A stretch of 64,000 nt of DNA from Acanthosepion lycidas. Taxonomy: Eukaryota; Mollusca; Cephalopoda; Sepiida; Sepiidae. A program made the translations under genes and the position numbers. This document shows positions 44,121 through 55,539 of this stretch, in pieces. The stretch covers positions 84,253,974 through 84,317,973 of the forward strand of contig OZ010572.1 in the NCBI GenBank assembly GCA_963932145.1, written 5' to 3'. The number at the start of each line of letters is the position of its first letter. Position 1 is the stretch's first letter. Below the pieces are notes generated by a model, which saw only the letters and a list, made by a program, of their open reading frames with translations, was not told where the DNA came from and made no database searches.

Positions 44121-45132
44121 TTTCTCCTCATGTTCTCTTCTTTTGTCTTTGCTTCTATTGACAGAACCGCATAAGGCATTTAAAATATTTGTACGTTATC
44201 AGTTCTCTTGGCAGCGTCTCTGATATATTTCTCGTCTTTCCTCACGATCTAAACGGAATAGTCCATTATTTACTAGGTTATGCCAGGGCGTAATGTACGT
44301 ACGAAGGAACAAGCAAAATTAGATGACGTTAATAATCCCGTCGATAATAAAGAAGTGGCTATTACGATAATAATGAATACAAAATGTAATGGCAGCTGGA
44401 TAGTTTGAATGATAATATCAATGATGAATTATATAAATGATAAAATAAATGGTGAATAATAATAATAATGAGGCGAATTAATACAATTTGCAATAATATT
44501 AATGATAATAAAAGTATTAAATATTACCGAAAATGCGTTACATTTAAGCAAGCCCAAAATACAAAGATGACTTGGAATTAAATTGTATAAAATGAAAATG
44601 CAAAGGAATAAACTCGCGGTAAAATGCTCTTGCTGATTAGGTTAGTGCCAAATTTGAATTAAATTTCAATGAGAATTGAAGAAACAAGAAACAAATAAAG
44701 CATTCATTCTTGTGGCAAACTAACATTCACTATAACGATCCAATAAATTATGCTGCCGGCTCCGTTTTCGACCCTTCCTATTTTATTTTGTTTTTTTTTT
44801 ATAAATTATTTATTTCTGGTTGTTTTTGTTTCATCTAATTAGTTTGAACAGAGCCGCTTCCGCACTGTGAAGGATGTGCAACTTAATTTGTCCAAATTTC
44901 GGTATTAAGCAAAATACTTCATTAATGCGTATACAGTGTCACTGCTTCAGGGGATATTGTATATTCACATCTCTTGCAATGGTATTTTAATCTCCGACTT
45001 CTATTCTCTTTGAACATGAAATGTGATATTCATAGGTAAAAAAATATATTATTAATCCTCTAAAACAACCGTTCTTAGACTTTTGTTCCCAGAACCAATT
45101 TACCGATATTTGCGTCCTCTATATTAAAATTG
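44121..45132. other. Unrecognised stretch
   Basis: AT-rich with AAT-type short repeats at about 44440-44520. No gene is seen. Confidence 0.4.
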
Positions 45133-45225
45133 CATTGATATTATGTATTTACCATCGGATGTTAAATGCGTTGATCAGTTGATATCATGTGTTTACCATC
45201 GGATGTTAGATGCGACGGGAATAGG
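45133..45225. repeat. Short tandem duplication
   Basis: 'ttaccatcggatgtta' with its surroundings occurs twice (about 45149 and 45192). Confidence 0.75.
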
Positions 45226-45748
45226 CAAGCTACGGTCACCGATTTGGAGCAACGCGGTTGTCAGTCTTTAGAGGTTTTTAGCTCCACACAAATAATGGAT
45301 TTGCATATAGATATTTATAATGCGTATTAATTTCTGAATATAAAGTCAGAAATATGAACAAAGACGCATATAAAATGCGAAATGATCCCGTGAGAGTTCA
45401 ACGATTTTCTGCACATGTAATATTTTTAATGACATAAGTCATAAAGGATCATGAATCTTCAAAATTTCGTTTTCTTTATTATGGATAGATTGCTTCTTGT
45501 GAAAGATAATGGCGTAGTTTTCTATTGTCTTGTCTACTGTTTTGAATTTAGAGCATTTTTTTCTACTAGACTGGCTGCCACCCAATTAGTCTTTCTAGGC
45601 TGGTTTTACTGAGGCGAGAAGAGAAAGACTCGTGTATTTCCTTAGTGCATTAATGCTGAAGTTATTGCAACAGAACAGACCGGAAATTTTACTTGGCTTG
45701 TTGGTGCTACTTTATGCGCCAATAACCGTTACGCTGTCTGCAGATATG

Positions 45749-46091
45749 GGCACGTGGCCGAGTGGTTAGAACGTTCGCATTCTGACCATAGACCCGGGTT
45801 CGAATAACATCATGGTCGATTTGTCAGAAAGGAGACCTTTGAAAAGTGCCTGAAAGTGTATTCTGTAGACGGAACCCTTCGGTTGCCGTCGATAGACGTG
45901 TAAGCACGAAGGTGCTGAGGGTTTGAGCGTGCTGGCCTTGTTCAACTGTAACTAAGGTTGCAGTATAAAACACAGGGAGGCTCTGTGGGTGTTGAATAAA
46001 CACAAATGCACATGACCAAGCGTCTGCAATTGGGAATTACTAGCCGCACTAGAAGACGTGTATCCTCGAATACGAGTGGCCAGCTATATCC
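45749..46091 (+). mobile_element. SINE-A, full-length copy with target duplication
   Basis: The tRNA-like head has A-box TGGCCGAGTGGTTAG and B-box GGGTTCGAATAAC. The body contains 'acggaacccttcggttgccg', 'aggtgctgagggtttgagcg', CTCTGTGGGTGTTGAATAAA and ends GAGTGGCCAGCTATATCC. Imperfect 9-bp target duplications GCAGATATG (45740-45748) and GCAGATGTG (46092-46100) flank it. It contains a Pol III-type internal promoter and is mobilised in trans by a LINE in the usual model. Confidence 0.9.
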
Positions 46092-46179
46092 GCAGATGTG
46101 AAAACTTACATAAATGAAGTTCTGTTCAAATTATAAGCCACTCCTACAGCACCATTAGACATAAACTACTCCCAGCCTT

Positions 46180-46450
46180 GAGAGTTCAGAGCGTTCCTAA
46201 AGGAGAGGAGCGTTATCGTTCTATGCGCCTTGTCCCTTCAAGACTTCGCCAATCATAGGTCTTTACAATTTCTTGCTCTTCGTAGCTTTCTACTTTGTCT
46301 TTTCGCTATTTCTCCTTATCCCTATTCTGCCAACCATTTACACAAGTTCCTTAGGTACGTTATATGCTTCTTTCTTCTGTCCTTTTTGTCTTATGAGTGT
46401 CAAACATTTCTAACCCGACTTTGCTCATTACTTTTCTAAAACAAAACACA
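46180..46450 (-). mobile_element. LINE-B 3' fragment
   Basis: 'tgccaaccatttacacaagt' and 'tccttaggtacgttat' correspond to the LINE-B tail seen inverted at 29165-29205. It is head-to-head with the next copy. Confidence 0.6.
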
Positions 46451-46489
46451 TTTATGCGCAAACCCCGTCAGAGCACATTATATTGACTG

Positions 46490-46920
46490 TGTGTCCTCAC
46501 GAGACACTATGTTCAGTTGCTTGTATGAAAAAATGCGTTTCTACAGAAAGACGCTGAGAATACCATGGACCGAACATGTGATCAACGCTGAAGTTTTAGA
46601 GAAAATGGAAGTAATAAGTACACTTACATTTAACATAAAAAATAGACTGTTGAAACTTCTGGGGCAATTAACGAGGAAAGAGGATTAAGAAAATATGATA
46701 CACACAGGACCGATTGAAGGCAAGACGGACCGGAAAACAAAGTATAACATACCTAGTCAGCCTTAATAAATGGATGATAAAACTGGGTTTAGGAGAGATA
46801 ACAAAAAAGAGAAAAATTATTAAGAGCTGCAAAAATGAGGAAAATGTGGAGAGCCATGATCGCCAACATTTTGAACGGACTGGGTACATAGAAGAATGAC
46901 ATTTTCGTTTTAACTCTGAA
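46490..46920 (+). mobile_element. LINE-B C-terminal region
   Basis: An open frame to 46688 encodes 'EKMRFYRKTLRIPWTEHVIN', AEVLEKMEVISTLTFNIKNR and LLKLLGQLTRKED. Then shifted 'gaaaatgtggagagccatga' gives the CGEP/WRAMI end. It is the clearest LINE-B tail in the window. Confidence 0.85.
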
Positions 46921-47758
46921 GGAACGATGAGTTTTTAACGCATATACTCTCACTAATGCTGTTAGAAAACGCATAGCTGACTTTTACGGATTCAGCTAAA
47001 TTTTCTTACGTGGTTACCATTCTAAGAGATGGCAAACTGAATTATAATCTTCACTGCCTTGTCGGTATTTTCGAAGAAAGGTTTTTCAGAAATCCCGATT
47101 CGAGCCACGATGGTGAGTGGATGGCGGACGGTATGTGTGCAAAACCGTATTGGTTTATCGCTTCCTTTCTACATTACCGTCAACACTGGCATGGGGATCT
47201 AGACGTTTGAGCAGCCGGAGATCGACATAACTTCAAGACCTGTAACGATCTGCGCTATACTCTGGTCTCGAGTCAGACGAATATCAACGTATAACATGAG
47301 TATACATATGACTGGATTAGAAGAATAAGATTTTCTTTGATGAATATATACAGACAAACCTCTCATCTACGGACTCCCCTCACCAATGGACTTCGGATGT
47401 AACGGAAAAAATCTGGAGGCAAAATAAAAAAAAAAATCAGCAGGAAAAAAAAACTTCCAAATCGTCAGCGATATATTTAAAAATTTGTGGGATTAGCGGA
47501 ACGAGTCTTATTAGTTCTCAAAGTGACCGCTTGGTGGTAGTGGCGAGCCTTTCACTTGTGAACAAAAACAGGAAGTACAATACTTCGTGCGTGAGAAAGT
47601 AGTTGCTAGAAATCTATATTTTTTTGTTATTTTGATTAATACATTAAGTATTAATAATGATTAATATATTAAATATGTATTTATTTATTCTATATATACA
47701 TATTTATCGTATTTACATTGTGATCATAACTACCGGTAGTTACTATAGTGGTTTTATA
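46921..47758. other. Unrecognised stretch
   Basis: No element recognised. The frame at 47010-47210 has no known motif. Confidence 0.4.
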
Positions 47759-47860
47759 TTAGGTTGGTGCAAAAATAATGACATAATAATATCGTTTTTT
47801 GACGTATTTTTTAACGTCAAAAAACGACATTATTACGTCATTATTTTTGCACCAACCTAA
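47759..47860. mobile_element. Palindromic mariner-type MITE (copy 6)
   Basis: A 102-bp near-perfect palindrome with TTAGGTTGGTGCAAAA ends and TA duplications at 47757-47758 and 47861-47862. Confidence 0.96.
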
Positions 47861-47869
47861 TAACTAAAA

Positions 47870-48379
47870 AAAAAATAATTCCTTCCCATCTATAGACAAT
47901 GGGCTTTAACGGACCAACTCTTCCCCTATTATTCCGTTGATGAGAGATTTTTACTTTTATGAAGGCATATTCATGTAAGATTAATTTGGTTTTTTCACAG
48001 GTCTGGGTCAAATTCATAACTTATTAAAACTGATCAACGAAACCAGCTTTAAAGAACGAGGAGATCGAAATTAACAAATGGCAACGAACACAAGTTTGAG
48101 AAAATAATTTGCAAGTAAAATTATATGAAGAAAGTTGGATGAGAAACCGATAGAATATATATGATCATTTGGGAAACTTAAATTTTGACATATTTCGCCT
48201 ATAATCTGTCGTTATTAGATTTTGTTCTTCACAAAACACAATCTGCATTAAGCTAGACAAAATGATTCGCATTTAGGAGCTAAGCGCGTCATGTTAACTT
48301 GTCTGTATTGTTATCGAAATTAAGTAATTCCAACAGTTTTCACTTGTACTTTTTTTTTAAATTTTTTCATTTATTTAAT
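47870..48379. other. Unrecognised stretch
   Basis: AT-rich non-coding. Confidence 0.4.
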
Positions 48380-48760
48380 ATTTTCATCGCTAAGCAAAAG
48401 GTGACTGGGAGTAAAATAGAAGACTTTAGTAAAGAAAAATGACAATAAAAAAAAACAGAATTCAGGAAGACAAAATTGCGATTAACGTCGCATCTAAATT
48501 TTTGAACATTTTAAGCGACAGGAAGCAAAAAAATTAGAAGGGAGACCCACAGACGAGAAGTGTGAGAAAGAACCTATTAAAATAGTACTTACATTTAACT
48601 TATTCAACAGTTAAACGATGAGAATAAGTTACTAATCTTGTATGCTTAAATTCATGCGCTCGAGTTGCCAAGGAGGAAATCTCATTAGAATAATTGCTAT
48701 GAAAATATATATAGAATATATAGAGAAAAGACAGATGGAAACCACATCACGTTATTTATT
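48380..48760 (-). mobile_element. LINE-A 3' end, decayed
   Basis: Minus-strand 'LYIFYIYFHSNYSNEISSLA' and RAHEFKHTRLV match the LINE-A tail at 33.6-33.8 kb. The 3' UTR block is diverged. A (TTTA)n run follows at about 48753-48772. Confidence 0.72.
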
Positions 48761-48939
48761 TATTTATTTATTTTAGGCTTATTGTAACAGACGTCTCTTT
48801 GTAATTGCTGGTAGTAAGTGCAAGCGTGACCTCAAAGAAGCAAAGTCGCTATTTGCTAATAGAATTGGACCCGGTATAGAGTCTCACAGGTTTGGTTCTA
48901 GGGGTTACTGCTAACTCTGAAGAAATGGGCTGATCAATA

Positions 48940-49235
48940 GCCAGTCCCTCGTCTCTTCAATCAATTTGAAGTATTGACATCTATTGCGGAAAAGGTAGTG
49001 TTTTGCTCGGAGGTTCTCTTCCAACTCCACTCTCGACTCATGTGGAGTAGCTTTGCCAGATTCCCCACCCGCTTCGAATGAAGTCTCTACTGAGTGCATT
49101 GTTTCTTATATTACTTATCATTCACATACCCACAATGCAAGAGGATGTGACAAGATTTCTGCCGTCTTCCGTAAGAAATGTGTTCCTGAACTGGTTCCAG
49201 TTCTCTCAAAACTCATTGTTTCTTTCCCAATTTAA
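48940..49235 (+). mobile_element. Non-LTR RT fragment (CR1-like)
   Basis: The frame from 49053 encodes 'NARGCDKISAVFRKKCVPEL' and VPVLSKLIVSF. This matches the RT block 'GPDgIPAivLKxCApELapvLtkLF' of CR1/Jockey-like LINEs. It comes from upstream of the tail seen in other LINE-A copies, so it may be LINE-A or a relative. Confidence 0.7.
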
Positions 49236-49644
49236 TAAGCGCGGGCGATAAACAGAAATTGTACATCGATCGTGGGGGTCTAATAGATCATGGCACTTTT
49301 CTTCGTCTGTATTCATTTTTTTCATTGAAACGCCGTTTTGTAGTTCATAGTTGTTCACACATAAGCCCCAGTGGCATACAAATTCAATAAAATCAGTGAC
49401 CGTGTTTTTAAGTCCCATTTTTATGTTCGTGTATTCTTCCCATTATATTTCTACTTTGTGCTGGTGAGACTAGGAAGACGGAAAATGTCAAACAATTATG
49501 TCCTGACCCCAAAAAGAAGAGGTTTGAGAAAAATTTCATGGGAAAATTAGCTCAGAGGGAGGTGTTGAAATGGAATATCCCACACTCTCAGTCGCCTATG
49601 TGGACTGACTATATCAGTAGATATATATAGTGAGCACAGGATAT
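49236..49644. other. Unrecognised stretch
   Basis: Nothing recognised. Confidence 0.4.
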
Positions 49645-50175
49645 ACCTGGGGGTTTTGCTTCGGGAATTAGTTGGAGTTTCGTCTACAACTAAGCTGGTT
49701 GAACTTTCTGCCTTCGGGCAGAGAGGAACTCAGACGAGGCTATGCCGAAGAGAAGTCTCATCTGGGGTGGTAGACAGCTACCTAACTCTGTTTTTTACGG
49801 GGACTAGGCGGAATTTTTGCCCGCGCCTACGGGCTCGGATACCCCACGTTAAATTCAGCCTTGTGCCACATCTGACCGCCTGGGGCAGTTGGCAAATATC
49901 CTTGCTTCGAGAATACGCCAAAATTAGTTGGAGATTCGTCTCCAGCTGTGCTGGTCGAACTCTCTGCCTTCGAACAGAGAGGAACCCAGACGAGGCTATG
50001 CCAAAGGTTAGGGTTTCGTCTGGGGTGGTAGATAGCTACCGACCCCGTGTATACAGGGTCTACAGGGAATTTTTGCCTGGGCCTACGGACTCGGTTTTAC
50101 CCCGCATTAAAAAACGACCTTGCGCTACATCCTGCCTCGCGGGGAGGTAAAATAAATAACCTTGCTTCGGGAATT
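49645..50175 (-). repeat. GC-rich hairpin-rich tandem repeat, two ~245-bp units (inverted)
   Basis: Units begin near 49658 and 49903 with 'gcttcg(g/a)gaat'. They contain 'cagacgaggctatgcc', 'ggtggtagacagctacc' and 'gcctacgggctcggat', complementary to the 40591-41035 repeat. A partial third unit start is seen at about 50160. The 49656-50150 open frame is a consequence of high GC, not evidence of a gene. Confidence 0.85.
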
Positions 50176-50639
50176 ACTATCCCGCTAACCGATTTCCAGT
50201 CATTCAGTAGTGTATAATAAATTTCTCTTTCTTTTATGTACTCGCGAGCTGCTGTTCCTTCACTTGAGTACCACCTTTTGTCTGTTAGTAACCTCTTTGA
50301 GGATACAACATTCTGGTTTTTTCGCCAATGTATTTTTGCAGTCTTCTTGTGAAGGTGATTTGATGCGCGTAGGTTGTCTCCAAATCTCGTCATCTTTGCC
50401 GTCATGGGGAGGAATGGGATATTACCATACTGCGTTGGCCCAATGTGCCGTGGTAGTAGCGGATGTGACACGATTGGGCGATCATGTCTCTTTTTCGATT
50501 TATGATTGACTTGGCAGAAGAATTTCTGCAGTTGACTCCCGTAGACTGGTCGTCAGTCAAGGCTAAAGGATCCAGTCTATCCCGCTATTTAATCCTTAGC
50601 CAGAGGGAAGTGAAGAATAATTGTATTCATATCTTTACA
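50176..50639. other. Unrecognised stretch with open frames
   Basis: Frames exist on both strands (50210-50509 +, 50097-50471 -) without recognisable motif. Possibly part of the repeat carrying the GC-rich units. Confidence 0.4.
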
Positions 50640-50800
50640 CAAGCGCATTTGCGCGTAAATAAATGTTTCTCATTCCTTGCCATTATCCTTCACATTACTT
50701 ACACATCCAAGCTTGCATCACGTGGTATTCCCAAGTGGTCACTTATCTGGATACAGACCAGTGTCAACATTGGTTAAATTCAGGGATCTAACGAAAATAG
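50640..50800 (-). mobile_element. Composite 5S-rRNA/tRNA SINE
   Basis: Minus strand: 'CTGAATTTAACCAATGTTGA', CACTGGTCTGTATCCAGATA, AGTGACCACTTGGGAATACC and GTGATGCAAGCTTGG (5S 3' half). It is followed at once by TGTGTAAGTAATG...GGATAATGGCAAGGAA and 'TTTACGCGCAAATGCGCTTG' (tRNA-like part of the SINE-B type). Confidence 0.7.
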
Positions 50801-51599
50801 GTCTTTCAATGCAGTATAGCTTCAAGAATTTTTGTAATCAATGCTTCCTAAAATATTACCAATAACAGGATAAACTGAGAAGAATCTATTTAATTTAAAG
50901 ATTAACGTCTACTTTCAGAAGCAGACAGATTGTAATGTAGTTTGCTTTATATTAACAATTAGTGTTAGATTCAGAGAATGCTAATGCTTTGTTTTACGAA
51001 TTTAATCTGCATAGATTTCTTCTATAAAATCTTTCGAAGTAATAGAATCTTCTGTTAATTTTGGTTGAAGCAAATAAACCCGTAAATCCCTACGAGATGA
51101 AAGTTTTAAAAGATATTTGCCTCAGGTCTCGATTATTACTTCTTGCGCAAGACAAGGTCTTGACTGTAATAATGGGGTTTGGGCGAGAACAATTTTTGTA
51201 AGCTAGGAGAGCGGAACTGTCCACACGGATCGATTGTGAAAAATATCTGTATAGACAAAGACACTGCTCGAAAAAGAGTCGATCGATAGACTTTCACTAT
51301 CGACTGTTGAACGGCGCTGTTGACACAGACTGACTGGCATCGAGTGGCGTGTGTTTTAACGCTTGGTCATGGATAAAACTGTCTCCTCAGCAACGGGACT
51401 ACTCGTCCCAGATTGATAGCGTATGGGTAAAAAGTGGTTTGATGGAAACTGTTGAGTTTTTTAGTTCGACTTCCTGTGATTACTTGTTGGGGAAACATTT
51501 GTCGTAGTTCGTCCTGTTAAAAAAAAAGTAGGATTTTTAATTCACTTTCACACATAGACGAAGAATTTGCCAGATATATGTCTATATTTCTGAGATGAG
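50801..51599. other. Unrecognised stretch
   Basis: Nothing recognised. Confidence 0.4.
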
Positions 51600-51705
51600 G
51601 TATTCTAACTATTTACACTACTTACATTTCTGGCACTGTTGTTCTCCTCTTTGTTGTCATATTCACTACGTTTTGGCCGTTGTGCGCTCCGGCCTTCAGA
51701 TGGCT
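51600..51705 (-). mobile_element. SINE-C 3' fragment
   Basis: Minus strand 'CATCTGAAGGCCGGAGCGCA' then CAACGGCCAAAACGTAGTGA and ATATGACAACAAAGAGGAG matches the SINE-C tail, inverted with respect to the copy immediately to its right. Confidence 0.75.
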
Positions 51706-51711
51706 GGAATG

Positions 51712-52030
51712 CTGACACATGGATCAGTGAGTAAACGCGTTGGTTGAAGTAATCCGGTGACTTGAGTTGTGAGTTCAACACCTGGCCACAGCAGAATTGA
51801 AGAAAAAACTTGGAGAGCTTAGTTACTAAAGGGTAATAACTGAAACCTAGATATCCGAAAGAGTCGTGGCACGTGGAACTAGATAAATCTCCCCCATCGT
51901 GGACGAAATAAAGAGTTTAGTTCGAAATTTCAATCACCTGAGAAGGCTGGAGCATACAACAGCTAAAACGTCATGAATATGACGACAAAGATGAGGACTT
52001 TAATTCGAACAATATAAACACAGTAAATAA
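51712..52030 (+). mobile_element. SINE-C copy
   Basis: tRNA-like head 'acacatggatcagtgagtaa' then 'acgcgttggttgaagtaatc' and GTGAGTTCAACACCTGGCC (B box), body 'ggagagcttagttactaaag', and a 3' part 'gaaataaagagtttagttcg', 'cacctgagaaggctggagca', 'tacaacagctaaaacgtcat', GAATATGACGACAAAGATGA. It matches 52490-52800 along its length. Confidence 0.82.
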
Positions 52031-52059
52031 TTTGCCATATGTTTTAAAGATTAATGTGT

Positions 52060-52110
52060 TTGTAGTTACCGTATGTGTTCGTGCATAAGTCGATTTAAGA
52101 TAAAAGCTAA
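52060..52110. other. Possible DNA-transposon end
   Basis: 'taccgtatgtgttcgtgcat' then AAGTCGA resembles the segment at 2624. No partner end was found. Confidence 0.3.
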
Positions 52111-52489
52111 ATGTGAAAAATATTAAATCTACATTTGGTTTAGAAAGAAGATGAAATTCTTAATGTGAGAACAGTTAAAAATAACTCAGTTTCAAACATG
52201 AAAAATATTTATCAAATTCTACAATTAAACAGCGTAAAAATATTGAATTATTTAATGAAAAATAATATAGCGTCTTCAGTACACTTATAAGAGGCTACTT
52301 TGCAGTGCGTCTATCTTACAGTAGTCTCTGTCGACGTTGTTAGCATCACAGTTTACCATCTAAATTACTGCTTTCCTCTGAAGGCAAATAGATGACACCA
52401 AAATGGGAAATAGTAAAAGGGCTTTTTTGATTATGAAAAAAACCCCTCAATTTAAGCTGTCGCAACTAACTGATGTAGTAGTTTACTCA

Positions 52490-52800
52490 AAACCTATATA
52501 TATCGTTCGAACACTAGGCTTCATCTTTATTGCCATATTCCCGAAATTTCGGCTGTTGTATGCTACGGCCTCATTCAGATGTTATACGATAGAATCTCGA
52601 ACCGATCCCCTTAATTTAGTTCTAATTTAACGTACCATGCATTTTCTCAGTTAATTCCCTTTAGCTACTCAATTCTCTAAGTTGCTCCTCCCTCCCTCTA
52701 CTGTGGCCAGGTATTGAACTCACAACTACTTTCATCCAAATCCCTTTTTGGATTACTTCAACCAACGCTTTTATCCACTTGGCCATGTGTTAGAAATATA
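52490..52800 (-). mobile_element. SINE-C copy
   Basis: From 52800 on the minus strand: 'ACACATGGCCAAGTGGATAA' (A box), 'AAGCGTTGGTTGAAGTAATC', GTGAGTTCAATACCTGGCC (B box), 'GCAACTTAGAGAATTGAGTA', then the tail 'TCTGAATGAGGCCGTAGCAT', ACAACAGCCGAAATTTCGGG and AATATGGCAATAAAGATGAA. Confidence 0.85.
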
Positions 52801-52914
52801 GGCAGATACTCAAAACCTGTTGAGCGACAAAATGTCTCCCATTGCTTAAAAAGTTTGTGTGTGTGTGATCAAACTGTAATTGACATTATTAAATGGAGAG
52901 ATTACTGTAGAAAC

Positions 52915-53545
52915 AGTTCATTTCATTGAAAAGGTTTTAAAATTTTAAACTATTGTTCGTGTCAAAGAAGTATATGGTGACACTAAGAAAAATGATCCCT
53001 CTGAAAAAAGTGGTATCAGGTTTAGATGATGAACAGCTGTTACTTTTTTTATTTTTTTTTATTTTGGTAAAATGACAAAGAATGGGCGAGGAAGCAAAGA
53101 AAAAAGAATGGAATCATTAACAAGAGATACTAGTTGTGTTATTGAACATACTTGCAATGGCTTAATTGGTGTTTGCAGATATCTGCTAAACAATGGATTT
53201 AATTCTGTTATGCTTGATGATTTTACCAGAGATTATTTAGAAAATGAATTTGGAAAATTAAAACGAAGACCTAGATATGCATATTTCATAACACTTCAAA
53301 ATGTTATTGAAAATTTTCATGTTGAAAATACTAAACTACTTCTTAAATGTTGATGCCAAAGAATACAATTTTAATCCAGGTCATAATTGCACAAAATGTG
53401 AACATTTGTTGGGTGAAATGTGAGGCCAAATATTTGATAACTTACCAGACCTTGAAACTAGCATTCCTAAAGATACTAAAATCTCACTTTTACATATAGC
53501 AGGTTATGTTACAAGAAAAGATTGTCCAACAGAAGAGGGAATATT
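52915..53545 (+). pseudogene. P-element/THAP9-like transposase relic
   Basis: Decoded in pieces: 'KVLKF-TIVRVKEVYGDTKK' and NDPSEKSG (about 52930-53015), then an open frame 53072-53353 with 'LTRDTSCVIEHTCNGLIGVC' and RYLLNNGFNSVMLDDFTRDY then LENEFGKLKRRPRYAYFITL. After shifts come 'IFDNLPDLETSIPKDTKISL' and LHIAGYVTRKDCPTEE (about 53430-53545). The 'DFTRDyLEnxFGkLR...tYFiTvQNVIE' and 'HIAGYVTRKD' blocks are, from my knowledge of the family, typical of the C-terminal part of P-element-type transposases. Stops and frameshifts make it inactive. Confidence 0.75.
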
Positions 53546-54274
53546 TATTACTACTAGATTTTTTTTATTTGCAAAATTATTTTTTTTTTAGAACTAGATT
53601 GTGTTAATTTAAAATATAGTCGCTACAGACATAAATTTTAGCTTATTTATAATTTTGTAATCAACAATGACGCCGACGTACAAAAAATTCTAAGTCCAAT
53701 ATATAATCATCAGGACACTCAGTTTGATAAGGTTATACCAAACACATGCCTCACAGCCAAATATGCGCAATATGGTGACAGGTTTTGCTAAAAGCAGCTC
53801 ATAATCTTGTAAGCCTGATCAGATGGAAATAACTTCATGTCAGGTAAGAGTCTGCTTAGACGGCTTTTTCAAATATTGAGATATGACTCCCAAGTTACTG
53901 TGGCCGACCGCATCATCCTATCCAACTTCCAAAAACAACCGCTCTTGACACCTGGTCAGGCTGCTCCTCATTTACTCTCCATTATGAATACATTTTATTA
54001 TTGATTTTGATTAATATTCATTTTTCATCTTATTTTTTTAAATTGCTTTTTATTTTAATGTTACTGAAGCTGCCGATCTACAACCACGAGTAGTGCGCAG
54101 ATCGAAAATTGAGGGTACTCTGGTAACATTCAAATTTCTGTCACCACTCGAATTCTTGTCACTTTTGCCTCATAGAAACTTAATTGAACGCACGGACTGC
54201 TTTAACCGATTGTGAGTGTCCTACAGAACACAGGGACTTACGGCCATATCAAGTTAACCAACGCCGAGCCAGTT
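53546..54274. other. Unrecognised stretch
   Basis: May include more of the P-like element, but no motif is readable. Confidence 0.4.
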
Positions 54275-54545
54275 TTTTTTTAAGCGTTTCACCCCAAGCA
54301 AGGCGGGAAGCCACTAGGACGCAAGGGGTTACAGAAGATTTGGAGCAAGATCAGATAGGAGTGATAGACGAAAGGATGAGGAGAAGGATAGTGGATAGAT
54401 CAAGGCAACTGGAGATGTCGATTGACATTACATTTGAATAGTTGGAGATTATAGCTGTCATGAAAACTGGAATAGGGAAGGGAGTTCCACAGGCGAGAGG
54501 TACGAGACATGAAGCTATTGGAGTAGAAGAGACGGCTACATTTGC
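54275..54545 (-). mobile_element. LINE-A 3' end
   Basis: Nearly collinear with 33305-33560: 'agccactaggacgcaagggg', 'agatttggagcaagatcaga', 'ggatagtggatagatcaagg', 'ggagatgtcgattgacatta'. Minus-strand coding includes SNVMSIDIS/NVNRHL in the alternative frame. High similarity to the 33.3-kb copy suggests recent activity. Confidence 0.88.
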
Positions 54546-54720
54546 AGCAAGCTTGGATGTGCGGTGGTGTAATAGATAATGGCTCGGAATTGGAGATCGG
54601 AGAACAAAGTTCTAATTCCAGGCGAGTTCATTATATTCTCTTACGCGCAAATATCCTTCGGGAAGATATGAATCCACCTCATTTTCCACAGCTATGAGAA
54701 AAAATCTTAGAATCTAAAAT
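54546..54720 (+). mobile_element. Composite SINE, 5S part truncated
   Basis: 'gcagcaagcttggatgtgcg' is the last part of the 5S-like module. It joins 'gtggtgtaatagataatggc', GGAGAACAAAGTTCTAATTCC (B-box region), 'tctcttacgcgcaaatatcc' and TTCGGGAAGATATGAATCC. Confidence 0.7.
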
Positions 54721-55535
54721 GTTTTCAAACTTTAAATCACTTGTAAAGGGTTGATAATCTGTAAAAAAAAGAAAATCGATCAATACAGAACGCAGAACTA
54801 AATTCAAAGTCATCTCTGTTGCTGTGTCTTACCTGATTTCCCCAATTAAGGGGGTGGGCGTGTGTTCAGTCTAGAGACTATCCCTTATTACCTAATCGCT
54901 GTTTGAACGAAGGAACTAGAGTTATAAGAGGAAAATAAATGATTCAAAAGGAATAATATTGATAAAGATCGTTAAAGCTTCATCACACAAAAATACTGCC
55001 GCTCTTGGTACTGCGTGTGTTAGTCGAGTTAATAGCCATTCAATACTTTCACATTTAATATACGATCCATATCAAGTGGAAAACTACTGCTTACAGAGAC
55101 GATGCTGCAACAGCTGTTGATTGTTGTTGCTGTTGCCAGGGCAGACCTTCTATCTTAGCAAGGTCAATGTATACAATAGTATTACAAGTGATTGAACGAT
55201 TGCACAGGTCAATGGAAAGTATACTTAAAAAAAAAGTTTCATAAAATCTATTCTGCGAGCTATAAATTCTGGTAATGGCGAGATCATCAGTTTCCTTATA
55301 TGGAAACATTCGGCATTCGTTGATCAATCAGATAGCATTTTCTCTTCGAGATGCATGATTTATCCATTTTAGTTGCTGGTAAACCTTCAGGTCATTTGGT
55401 TTGTTATTTAGTCATATTTTTTTTTGTGATTCTGTAGCGACAATCCACGAGATCTGATGAAGTATACTCCTCTCTAAGATCCACGTGGTTCATCTCTCGA
55501 AACCATTCTTAATAACGTTTATACACATCTGAGAG
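54721..55535. other. Unrecognised stretch
   Basis: A small (TTG)n-like patch occurs at 55108-55137. No gene is seen. Confidence 0.4.
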
Positions 55536-55539
55536 TTTT

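Noticed and set aside
43323-44223. 283- and 297-residue plus-strand frames and basic minus-strand frames
   Set aside because: These are translations of a pure polypyrimidine/polypurine tract. Long frames occur on both strands and in several phases as expected of low complexity.
45749-45820. Functional tRNA gene
   Set aside because: A- and B-box-like blocks are present, but the cloverleaf is not complete and the sequence continues as a SINE with target duplications.
49656-50150. 164-residue plus-strand frame
   Set aside because: It lies across two tandem GC-rich repeat units and is interrupted in the equivalent units at 40.6-41.0 kb. The absence of stops reflects GC content.
50097-50471. 124-residue minus-strand frame
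   Set aside because: No motif recognised and its start overlaps the GC-rich repeat. Left as unassigned sequence.
51600-52030. SINE-C tail as an active hammerhead
   Set aside because: The CTGA/GGCC/AAAC order is suggestive, but the core reads CTGAGAA or CTGAAGG and there is no NUH cleavage triplet after the second hairpin.
55454-55520. CTGATGA ... CGAAACC as a further hammerhead
   Set aside because: The intervening sequence does not form a stem II adjacent to the core and the stem III site is absent.
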